Shown: positions 1-6,064 of the stretch, in pieces | How the letters are laid out: each line of letters opens with the position of its first letter | How positions within the stretch are numbered: position 1 is the stretch's first letter | Program-made: the position numbers and the translations under genes | Assembly: GCA_002068205.1 (NCBI GenBank) | Contig: MVZB01000193.1 | Location: forward strand, 1-6,555 | DNA: 6,555 nt | DNA from: a candidate division BRC1 bacterium ADurb.BinA292 | GTDB taxonomy: Bacteria > Sumerlaeota > Sumerlaeia > MVZB01 | Direction of reading: 5' to 3' | The notes under the pieces: generated by a model | The model's database searches: none | The model's input: the letters and a program-made list of their open reading frames with translations, nothing else | Told to the model about the DNA's origin: nothing

Positions 1-2481
1 GTGCCGATCCCGGGTCGGCGTCCGGCCCCGATTCAGCCCATTGGCAAAGCCCCCGCGGCGCCAGTGGTCGAGCCGCCGCCGCCGCCGATCGCGCCGCCCC
101 GGCCCAAGGCCGAAGCGCCGACGCCGAGCGCCGCCCCCGCGGCGCCGGGCGAACAACGCACGCGCCCCGCGGCCGCGCCGCGTCCGGGCAAACTGCGCCC
201 TTCGGGCCTGGCCACCGAGCTGAAAAGCTCTTCGGGGACGACGGGCGTGTCGGCCGCGCCGGAAACCGGCCGGCCGGCGCCCGGCGTCAGCCGCATCGGC
301 CAGCCGACCGCGCCGGCCGCCCCGAAGTTCAGCGCCGATTCCCCGTTTTTGAAGCCGCCCGCGCGGCGCGAACGCCCGGCCGCGGGAGGCGAGCGCCCCG
401 GCGCCGATGCGCGGCGGCCCGGCGGACGCCGGATCGACGCCAAGGAGATTCCGCTTTCGCCCGAGCAACTGACCGCGCTGCCCGAGATCGGCGTGATGAA
501 GCTCAAGCCCGGGGGGAAACGGGGTCGCAAACCGGGCGAGGCCGAGCGCGATGAAAAGGCCAAGGCGGCGGCCGCCAAGAAGGGGGTCCGCCCCAGCCGC
601 GTCTACGGCGATGCCGACGAGTTCCGCCGGCCGATCAAGCCGGGCGCCAAACGGACCAAAACGCCGCCCGATCGCCGCCGCGACGAACCCAAGGTCCCCC
701 AGAAAGTCTCCGAATTGACACTCACCGGTCCGGTCACCGTCTCGGAATTCGCCGAGAAAATGGGGCTGCCCCCCGCCGAGCTCATCAAGCAGGCGTTCCT
801 CAAGGGCAAAGCCATTACCATCAACCAGTTGATGGACTTTGAACTGGCCGAGGAGCTGGCGATCGATAACGACGTCGATCTGAAGATCCAGCTCGAGGCT
901 GATGAGACCGACGTCGCCGAGTACCTGCAGGCCGAGGACCGCCCCGAGGACCTGCGGCCGCGCCCGCCGGTCGTCACGATCATGGGCCACGTCGATCACG
1001 GCAAGACCAGCGTGCTGGATTACTACCGCAAGTCGGCGGTCGCCGAAGGGGAGTACGGCGGCATCACGCAGCACATCGGCGCCTACCAGATCAAGTCGCC
1101 CAACGGCGGGACGATCGTCTTTTTGGATACGCCCGGCCACGAGGCGTTCACGGCGATGCGCGCGCGCGGTGTCAAGTGCACCGATATCGTCGTGCTGGTC
1201 GTCGCCGCCGATGACGGCGTAATGCCGCAGACGATCGAGTCGATCAACCACGCGAAGGCGGCCGGCACGCCGCTGATCGTGGCGATCAACAAGATGGACC
1301 TGCCGCAGGCGAACCCCGAGCGCGTGCGCCAGGAGCTGATGCAGCACAGCGTGCTGTCGACGCAACTGGGGGGCGACACGGAGTTCGCCGAGATTTCGGC
1401 CAAGACCGGCCGCGGCATGGACGACCTGCTCGAAATCATCCAGCTCCAGGCCGAGCTGCTCGAACTCAAGGCCAACCCGAACCGGCCCGCGCAGGCGGTC
1501 GTGATCGAGTCGCATACCGATCCGATGCGCGGCTCAGTCGCCACCGTCCTGGTCCAGCGCGGCACGCTGCGCGTCGGGCAGTACTTCGTCGTCGGCCAGG
1601 AGCACGGCCGCGTCCGCGCGATGTACGACGACCGCGGCCGGCCGGTTCAGGCCACGACGCTGGCGCAGCCGGTCGAGCTGATCGGCCTGAGCGGCACGCC
1701 CGAGGTCGGCGAAACGCTGCTGGTGATGGAGGACGAGCGCAAGGCGCGTGAAATCGCCGAGCGCCGCGAGCAGCGCCGGCGGCTCGTCGAGCTGGGGACC
1801 ACCCGGCACATCTCGCTGGAAGGGCTGCACGACCGCATCGCCGAGGGGGAAATCAAGGACTTCAACGTCATCCTCAAGGCCGACGTTCAAGGGTCGGTCG
1901 AGGCCATCATCCAGGCCCTGGAGAAGCTGCACAACGAAGAGGTCCGCGTGCGCGTCCTGCACAGCGGCACCGGCAGCATCAACGAGAGCGACGTGAACCT
2001 GGCGATGGCCTCCGACGCCGTGATCATCGGGTTCAACGTCCGGCCGGAGCCGGGGGCCAACGACCTGGCCACGCGCGAGGGGATCGACCTGAAGCTCTAC
2101 CGGATTATTTATGAACTGCTGGAGGATGTGGAGGCGGCGCTCGTCGGCCAGCTGAAGAAGCGCTACCAGGAACAGACGCTCGGGCGCGCGGAGGTCCGCA
2201 AGGTCTTCCGCGTGTCGCGCGTGGGCACCGTCGCCGGCTGCATGGTCGTTTCGGGCGAGATATCGCGCAATGCGCAGGCGCGCCTGCTGCGCGACGGCAA
2301 GATCGTCTGGGAGGGGCGGATCGATTCGCTGCGGCGCGTCAAGGACGACGTCGCACGGGTCGCGTCGGGCTACGAGTGCGGCATCGGGCTGGAACGCTTC
2401 CAGGACATCAAGGAGGGGGACGTCATCGAAGCGTTCGCGCTGGAGGAAATTCCCGCCGAACTGACGCGGTCTTCCAGTTGA
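1..2481 (+). CDS. infB: Translation initiation factor IF-2 (5' end probably outside the window)
   Basis: IF-2 is the cytoplasmic GTPase that brings initiator fMet-tRNA to the 30S subunit and promotes 50S joining. The visible 826 codons begin with a Pro/Ala-rich, then Lys/Arg-rich, low-complexity region (about residues 1-230). An IF2_N-type helical domain follows at about 244-295. The G domain has all its motifs: G1 GHVDHGKT (329-336), G2 GGITQH (353-358), G3 DTPGH (376-380), G4 NKMD (430-433) and G5 SAKTG (466-470). Domain II lies at about 499-577, domain III at about 604-715, and the fMet-tRNA-binding C-terminal domain at about 716-820, with the conserved ECG at 792-794. The sequence opens with GTG exactly at base 1, with no visible ribosome-binding site. 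The usual extreme N-terminal IF2_N copy is not seen, so the GTG is more likely an internal valine codon and the gene starts upstream. The family assignment is certain; the start is not. Confidence 0.97.
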   Translation: MPIPGRRPAPIQPIGKAPAAPVVEPPPPPIAPPRPKAEAPTPSAAPAAPGEQRTRPAAAPRPGKLRPSGLATELKSSSGTTGVSAAPETGRPAPGVSRIGQPTAPAAPKFSADSPFLKPPARRERPAAGGERPGADARRPGGRRIDAKEIPLSPEQLTALPEIGVMKLKPGGKRGRKPGEAERDEKAKAAAAKKGVRPSRVYGDADEFRRPIKPGAKRTKTPPDRRRDEPKVPQKVSELTLTGPVTVSEFAEKMGLPPAELIKQAFLKGKAITINQLMDFELAEELAIDNDVDLKIQLEADETDVAEYLQAEDRPEDLRPRPPVVTIMGHVDHGKTSVLDYYRKSAVAEGEYGGITQHIGAYQIKSPNGGTIVFLDTPGHEAFTAMRARGVKCTDIVVLVVAADDGVMPQTIESINHAKAAGTPLIVAINKMDLPQANPERVRQELMQHSVLSTQLGGDTEFAEISAKTGRGMDDLLEIIQLQAELLELKANPNRPAQAVVIESHTDPMRGSVATVLVQRGTLRVGQYFVVGQEHGRVRAMYDDRGRPVQATTLAQPVELIGLSGTPEVGETLLVMEDERKAREIAERREQRRRLVELGTTRHISLEGLHDRIAEGEIKDFNVILKADVQGSVEAIIQALEKLHNEEVRVRVLHSGTGSINESDVNLAMASDAVIIGFNVRPEPGANDLATREGIDLKLYRIIYELLEDVEAALVGQLKKRYQEQTLGRAEVRKVFRVSRVGTVAGCMVVSGEISRNAQARLLRDGKIVWEGRIDSLRRVKDDVARVASGYECGIGLERFQDIKEGDVIEAFALEEIPAELTRSSS

Positions 2482-2517
2482 GTTGATGCCGCGCAAGCAA
2501 GGGTTGATGCACCCGTG

Positions 2518-2541
2518 ATCGGCCCTGACGGTCGGTTGTTC
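2518..2541 (+). terminator. Weak terminator-like hairpin after infB
   Basis: A 7-bp stem (ATCGGCC at 2518-2524 with GGTCGGT at 2530-2536, including two G-U pairs) encloses the 5-base loop CTGAC and is followed by TTGTTC. It lies 36 bases after the infB stop and before the membrane-protein gene, where a transcript end would make sense. The wobble pairs and the interrupted T-run make it weak, and it may be chance in G+C-rich DNA. Confidence 0.3.
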
Positions 2542-2642
2542 ATGGCTCTGCCGCGCCGGACCGCTCCTTCCCTTCCGCCTGAGCCGGCCCTCCCCCGCCA
2601 TAGCAGTTGCCAAAACGGGCGCGTTGCCGCACGCTACGTTCC

Positions 2643-4208
2643 ATGCTGCCCGCCGCCGGTCCCCGCCCGTCCCCCGTGTCAGCGCGTCTGGCGCTCGGCC
2701 TCGCCCTGGTCCTGTTCGGCTGTTACGGCCTGACCGCCTCCAAACTGCGCTTCGGCTATGAAGGGGCGAACATCGACCAGGCCGAGGCCCTCCTGCGCGG
2801 CGACTGGGTCCCGCGGCTGCAGGGCGGGATCGCCCCCTATACCCAGGGGGGACTCGCCGACGTCGCCGCCTATTTCCCCTTCGCCGCGCTGAAGCTCGGT
2901 CTCGACCGGACCGGCCTGCTCTTTGGCTTGCGACAATTGATCTACCCCTTCGTCGTGCCTTTGTACACGGTGGCGCTGCTGCTGGTCCTGTTCGGGCTCG
3001 GCCGCGACTTATACGGGCGCTCCGCCCCGGCGCTGGCGCTCACGCTCGTCGCCGGCCTCGCCACGATGCTCTGGCCCTACGCCAAGTTCGGGATGGAAAC
3101 GCAGCAGACGCTCTGGACGCTGGCGGCGGTCTGGGCGCTCGTGCGCTACCACCGCGTCCCCGCGGCGGGCGCCGCCGCCGCGTTCGGCATCGCGCTGGCG
3201 CTGCTGATGCTGACGAAGATCACCGGTCCGCTGCACGCCGCGGCGCTCCTGCTCGCCGCGGGCTGGATCGTCGCGCGGCGCGAAGCCCGCCCCGGCGGCG
3301 GCATACATGCCCTGCTCGTGATCCTGCTGACGGCGGGGGGCGCGGCGATCTTCCTCTTCAGCAACCGCTGGCGCTACGGCGGCTGGCTATGGGCCGGGCG
3401 CTACGGTATGGGCTTCGAACTGTCGCGCTACCCCCTTTGGGAGGCGCTGTGGGCCGTCGCCACCAGCCCGGGCGAAAGTCTGCTGCTGTTCTGCCCACCG
3501 CTGCTGATTTCGCTGTGGTTTATCGGGTCGTTCTGGCGGCGGTTTCCGGTGATGCGCCCGATCCTGGTCCTGATGCTGGCCGTCGGCATCCTGCACCTGC
3601 GCAACCGGCCGTGGGCCGACGAAACCTGGGGTCCGCGCCGGCTGCATTACCTCGTTCCGCTGCTGGCCCTCCCGCTGGGCGCCTGGTTTGAGCGGCTTCC
3701 CGATCTGCGCCGCCCCGTCCGCTGGCTCGGCTGGGCGGTCGTGGCGGCCGGCTTCGGCGTGCAGCTCATCGCCGTCGCATTCGACTATACCGCGCAGGCC
3801 TTCGTCCTCGGCCGCACGCCCCTTTATTCGCAGGAAAACACCGTCTGGGACCCGCAGCTCTCGCCCATTCGCTTTAACCTGCATCTGCTGCGGTCAGCGG
3901 CTCATCGCGCCGCGACCGGCGAGTCGATCCCGTTCGTCTATGAACGCCACTATCTGCCGTGGACGAAGCCGGACAACCCGCCGCCGCCGGAAAGCTTTTC
4001 CATGGAAGGCTATGACCACTTCGATCTGTGGTATCTTCAGCAGCGCGCCGACTGGCCCGACCGGCCCTACTGGTTCCATTCGCCGTCGTCGTTCGTGGTC
4101 CCGCTGCTGGGGCTGATGATCGTGGGCGGGATACTCCTGTTGGCAACGACAAGGGCAGCGAAGATCGAAATGCGAAGATCGAAATACGAAACCAATTCCA
4201 GTCCATAA
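2643..4208 (+). CDS. Polytopic membrane protein, probable GT-C/ArnT-like glycosyltransferase
   Basis: The 521-residue product is strongly hydrophobic, with an estimated 10-12 membrane segments. The first is at about residues 14-31, the others are spread over about 98-390, and one is C-terminal at about 487-505. The pattern resembles GT-C (PMT/ArnT-like) enzymes, which move sugars from lipid-phosphate carriers on the outer face of the membrane. The first hydrophilic loop carries acidic residues D45 and E48 where GT-C enzymes keep their catalytic acid. An SPGES stretch at 275-279 precedes a hydrophobic segment, and a WGPR motif is at 329-332; both recall uncharacterised PMT-like membrane proteins. 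A soluble loop lies at about 390-485, before the last helix. The canonical DE pair of ArnT is not present, so enzyme activity and substrate are inferred. I chose ATG 2643; an in-frame TTG at 2607 would add 12 residues. Neither start has a clear Shine-Dalgarno. The last ~16 codons lie in repeat-like sequence. It is convergent with the aldolase gene. Confidence 0.75.
   Translation: MLPAAGPRPSPVSARLALGLALVLFGCYGLTASKLRFGYEGANIDQAEALLRGDWVPRLQGGIAPYTQGGLADVAAYFPFAALKLGLDRTGLLFGLRQLIYPFVVPLYTVALLLVLFGLGRDLYGRSAPALALTLVAGLATMLWPYAKFGMETQQTLWTLAAVWALVRYHRVPAAGAAAAFGIALALLMLTKITGPLHAAALLLAAGWIVARREARPGGGIHALLVILLTAGGAAIFLFSNRWRYGGWLWAGRYGMGFELSRYPLWEALWAVATSPGESLLLFCPPLLISLWFIGSFWRRFPVMRPILVLMLAVGILHLRNRPWADETWGPRRLHYLVPLLALPLGAWFERLPDLRRPVRWLGWAVVAAGFGVQLIAVAFDYTAQAFVLGRTPLYSQENTVWDPQLSPIRFNLHLLRSAAHRAATGESIPFVYERHYLPWTKPDNPPPPESFSMEGYDHFDLWYLQQRADWPDRPYWFHSPSSFVVPLLGLMIVGGILLLATTRAAKIEMRRSKYETNSSP
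4158..4185. repeat. Perfect 14-base tandem duplication at the 3' end of the membrane-protein gene
   Basis: GCGAAGATCGAAAT occurs twice back to back, at 4158-4171 and 4172-4185, with no mismatch. The copies lie inside the reading frame. Because 14 is not a multiple of 3, a copy-number change would shift the C-terminal frame. The second copy overlaps the left arm of the inverted repeat that follows. Confidence 0.85.
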
Positions 4209-4330
4209 ATTGGAATCGCGCGACGGTTGCAGTCGATTGATTGTGACCAAGGCAAATCGCCGCCTGAATTTTTAGTCATCGTTTCTCAGTGTATTCATTA
4301 GAAATTCGATATTGTTTCGAATTTCGATCT
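4176..4330. repeat. Imperfect inverted repeat in an A+T-richer island between convergent genes
   Basis: The left arm at 4176-4196 begins AGATCGAAAT. The reverse complement of 4311-4330 begins with the same ten bases. The arms match at all but one substitution and one single-base indel over about 21 bases, separated by about 114 bases. Base composition here is visibly richer in A+T than the flanking genes, and GAAATTCG/TTTCGAA-like words recur (4301-4327). No ORF with transposase character lies between the arms. It could be a small non-autonomous element (MITE-like), a decayed dispersed repeat, or a structured mRNA 3' end shared by the two convergent genes. Confidence 0.6.
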
Positions 4331-4368
4331 ATGAATTTCAATATTTTCCGCTTGTTTCGTCCAACACA

Positions 4369-4398
4369 AAAGCGGCGGATCTTTCGATCCGCCGCTTT
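4369..4398 (-). terminator. Intrinsic terminator of the aldolase gene
   Basis: A perfect 13-bp stem (AAAGCGGCGGATC at 4369-4381 and its exact complement at 4386-4398) closes a 4-base TTTC loop. It starts 27 bases beyond the aldolase stop. Read on the - strand, the stem ends in a T-run that continues as TGTGTTGG, the usual form of a factor-independent terminator. On the + strand the T-run is only three bases before GGC, so it would act less well for the membrane-protein transcript, though it may work partly in both directions. Confidence 0.85.
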
Positions 4399-4425
4399 GG
4401 CAGGTTCCGTTGTCTGACGGCTCGC

Positions 4426-5472
4426 TTACACTTTCGCCGTGTAGCGTTCCTTCATCTCGTCCAGCGTCATCTGCTTGTAGTCGGTCGCATGGCCGGCCTG
4501 GCCGAAGGCCTTCATGCGGGCGATGTAGACTTCCTTCATCGCCTCGCGGGCCGGCTTCAGATAGTCGCGCGGGTCGAATTTTTCGGGCGCTTCGAACAGC
4601 ACCTTGCGGATCGCGCCGGTCATCGCCAGCCGGCTGTCGGTGTCGACGTTGATTTTGCGCACGCCGTGCTTGATCCCGTCCTGGATCTCCGCGATCGGGA
4701 TGCCGAACGTCCCGGGCATTTTGCCCCCGTATTTGTTGATAATCTCCACCAGTTCGCGCGGCACCGAGCTCGACCCGTGCATCACCATGTGGCAGTCGGG
4801 CATCCGCTTGTTGATCTCATGGATCCGGTCCATCGCCAGGGCGGGCGGCAGCACTTCGCCGGTCTTGGGGTCCTTGCGACCCGACTTGTACGCCCCGTGG
4901 CTGGTGCCGATCGCCACCGCGAGCGCGTCCAGTCCCGTCTTAGCGACGAAATCCTCAGCCTGCGCGGGGTCGGTCAGGTGGTCGGCCGTCTCGCTGTCGG
5001 ACAGGCCGGCGCCGTGGCCGTCCTCGATCCCGCCCAGGCAGCCCAGCTCGCCCTCGACCGTCACGCCGAGGGGATGGGCCATCTCGACGACCCGGCGCGT
5101 CACTTCCACATTCTGCTCATAGCTGTTGGGCACCTTGCCGCTCTCGTCGAGCGAGCCGTCCATCATCACCGAGGTGAAGCCCAGGTCGATCGCCAGCTTG
5201 CAGGTCTCGGGGCTGTTGCCGTGATCCAGGTGCAGCGCAACGGGGATGTGGGGGTATTCCTCGACGGCCGCCTCCATCAGCTTCTTCAGATAGATCATCT
5301 TGCTGTATTTCAGGGCGCCGCGGCTGGCCTGAATGATCACGGGGCTGTGCGTTTCGTTGGCCGCCTCCATGATCGCCTGAATCTGTTCCATATTGTTGAC
5401 GTTGAACGCGCCGACGCCATAGCCGCCCTTGGCGGCTTCATCCAGAATCTGACGCATCGGGACAAGACCCAT
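4426..5472 (-). CDS. fba: Class II fructose-1,6-bisphosphate aldolase (CbbA-like, complete)
   Basis: This zinc-dependent cytoplasmic enzyme reversibly splits fructose-1,6-bisphosphate into dihydroxyacetone phosphate and glyceraldehyde-3-phosphate, in glycolysis, gluconeogenesis and the Calvin cycle. The 348-residue product has the family landmarks in order: AFNVNNMEQ (22-30); HLDHG (81-85), with catalytic Asp83 and zinc ligand His84; EGELG (140-144); zinc ligands His192 in GTSHGAYK (189-196) and His232 in MHGSSS (231-236); and the phosphate-binding NVDTD (275-279). The MMDGSLDE segment (103-110) and overall length fit the long cyanobacterial/proteobacterial CbbA subtype rather than the shorter Bacillus type. 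The start is fixed by ATG at 5472, with AAGGAGA seven bases upstream; an upstream in-frame extension to 5580 lacks this support. The gene has its own terminator and appears monocistronic. A tagatose-bisphosphate aldolase role is possible in the superfamily but less likely given this subtype. No Calvin-cycle partner lies nearby, so a housekeeping role is the simplest reading. Confidence 0.96.
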   Translation of the reverse strand: MGLVPMRQILDEAAKGGYGVGAFNVNNMEQIQAIMEAANETHSPVIIQASRGALKYSKMIYLKKLMEAAVEEYPHIPVALHLDHGNSPETCKLAIDLGFTSVMMDGSLDESGKVPNSYEQNVEVTRRVVEMAHPLGVTVEGELGCLGGIEDGHGAGLSDSETADHLTDPAQAEDFVAKTGLDALAVAIGTSHGAYKSGRKDPKTGEVLPPALAMDRIHEINKRMPDCHMVMHGSSSVPRELVEIINKYGGKMPGTFGIPIAEIQDGIKHGVRKINVDTDSRLAMTGAIRKVLFEAPEKFDPRDYLKPAREAMKEVYIARMKAFGQAGHATDYKQMTLDEMKERYTAKV

Positions 5473-5479
5473 GAGCGTA

Positions 5480-5486
5480 TCTCCTT
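5480..5486 (-). promoter_or_regulatory. Ribosome-binding site of the aldolase gene
   Basis: AAGGAGA on the - strand, seven bases before ATG 5472, is a near-ideal Shine-Dalgarno sequence. It decides the start over the longer in-frame extension reaching 5580. Confidence 0.9.
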
Positions 5487-5586
5487 GTTGGCAAGATCCA
5501 TTCGGGTGTGGGCGGGGGATCGGGCGTCGGACGGCTTGCGGACCGCGCGCTTCGTTCCAGACCAGCCGGGTTGGCCCCAACGGACT

Positions 5587-5614
5587 ATCTTAGCATACGC
5601 CCGGGGCGAATCAA
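5587..5614 (-). promoter_or_regulatory. Possible sigma-70-type promoter for the aldolase gene
   Basis: On the - strand TTGATT (5609-5614) and TAAGAT (5587-5592) are separated by 16 bases; each matches 4 of 6 consensus positions. This is the most A+T-rich spot upstream of the gene and would give a leader of about 105 bases. An alternative -10, TATGCT, overlaps it with TTGCGG 17 bases upstream. Assigned by eye only, and the organism's promoter consensus is unknown. Confidence 0.35.
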
Positions 5615-5629
5615 CCGCAAAGGAGCGCG

Positions 5630-5656
5630 ACGTATGAAAGGCAACGTATGAAAGGC
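5630..5656. repeat. 14-base-period tandem duplication carrying an ATG
   Basis: ACGTATGAAAGGC occurs at 5630-5642 and again at 5644-5656, separated by a single A, so the period is 14 bases. Each copy includes an ATG. The first ATG (5634) follows AAAGGAG (5619-5625) by eight bases on the + strand. The second (5648) is preceded by AAAGG from the first copy. Confidence 0.8.
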
Positions 5657-5700
5657 GATGTGGCGCTCGCCGCGCGTTGGAGCAAGTTCCTGTTTCAGAA

Positions 5701-5736
5701 GGGAGACACGGGACGTAAGGGACATCAGGGACATCA
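5701..5736. repeat. Period-9 tandem array, four units
   Basis: The units GGGAGACAC, GGGACGTAA, GGGACATCA and GGGACATCA follow without gaps. The last two are identical and all four keep GGGA. A further GGAC and GGGAC (5737-5745) look like decayed continuations. Nine bases is a whole number of codons, so the array reads as a three-residue repeat in any frame, but no supported gene covers it. Confidence 0.75.
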
Positions 5737-5821
5737 GGACGGGACTGGCCTGTTGACGGATCCGGCGAGGACCTGGTCGTTCGATTAGGTTGTTTACGGC
5801 TGCCACGTTCATGCATCGTTG

Positions 5822-5958
5822 TGAACCGCAGGTTCATGTGTAACTCGTAAAGATCTCCGGCCGCCCCTGCCAGGGGCTTGGACCGTGGGGGCGGGGACGC
5901 AGGGTTCCGGCCTGCGGCCGTCACCCTGCGCTTTACTCCGGCCGTCCGCTCCGCGGAC
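5822..5958. repeat. Cluster of four short-loop hairpins
   Basis: Four palindromes follow one another within 137 bases: TGAACC-gca-GGTTCA (5822-5836); GCCCCT-gcc-AGGGGC (5863-5877); an 8-bp outer stem CGCAGGGT/ACCCTGCG with inner GGCC-tgc-GGCC (5898-5930); and GTCCGC-tcc-GCGGAC (5944-5958). All have 3-base loops. None is followed by a good T-run on either strand, which argues against ordinary terminators. They resemble REP-like dispersed palindromes or a structured RNA; the sequence alone does not decide which. Confidence 0.55.
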
Positions 5959-6064
5959 TGAACCGATGAACAAATCGGAAGCGCCTGAATGGAAGTTGGA
6001 ACCCTGAAGCAGATCGCGATTTGGTGGGATAACAAGCAGTCAAGTTCCGGCGCCGGTCTCGCGA

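Larger units (their letters stand above)
5473..6064. other. 592-base intergenic region without a convincing gene
   Basis: This stretch separates the aldolase start from the stop of the ligD-type gene, both on the - strand. It contains the aldolase leader and possible promoter (5473-5614), a 14-base tandem duplication (5630-5656), a period-9 array (5701-5736) and several short-loop hairpins (5822-5958). From 5960 to 6064 I see only a weak 5-bp stem (5963-5978) and the palindrome CCGGCGCCGG at 6047-6056. That palindrome lies just after the ligD stop but has no T-run, so it is not a convincing terminator. Reading frames crossing the region have no recognisable protein family. A 46-codon + strand ORF at 5648-5788 is treated as a finding rather than a gene. 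Confidence 0.7.

Noticed and set aside
1534..2613. 359-codon - strand frame opposite infB
   Set aside because: It lies antisense to the well-conserved IF-2 domains II-IV and has no recognisable family; long antisense frames are common in G+C-rich genes.
2515..2733. 72-codon + strand ORF after infB
   Set aside because: Pro/Arg-rich composition, no family, and it overlaps the start of the membrane-protein gene in another frame.
4312..5637. 441-codon + strand frame opposite the aldolase
   Set aside because: It is rich in His, Arg, Val and Asp as expected of an antisense frame, and the opposite strand encodes a complete aldolase with all catalytic motifs and a good ribosome-binding site.
5585..5812. 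75-codon - strand ORF in the gap
   Set aside because: No ribosome-binding site was seen, and its middle is the period-9 array read as a three-residue repeat; there is no known domain.
5822..5836. Possible tRNA T-arm (GGTTCA next to a short stem)
   Set aside because: No acceptor stem, D-arm or anticodon arm could be fitted around it.
5630..5960. Possible CRISPR array
   Set aside because: The repeats have different units (14 and 9 bases) or are unrelated palindromes; there are no regular spacers of CRISPR length and no cas gene.
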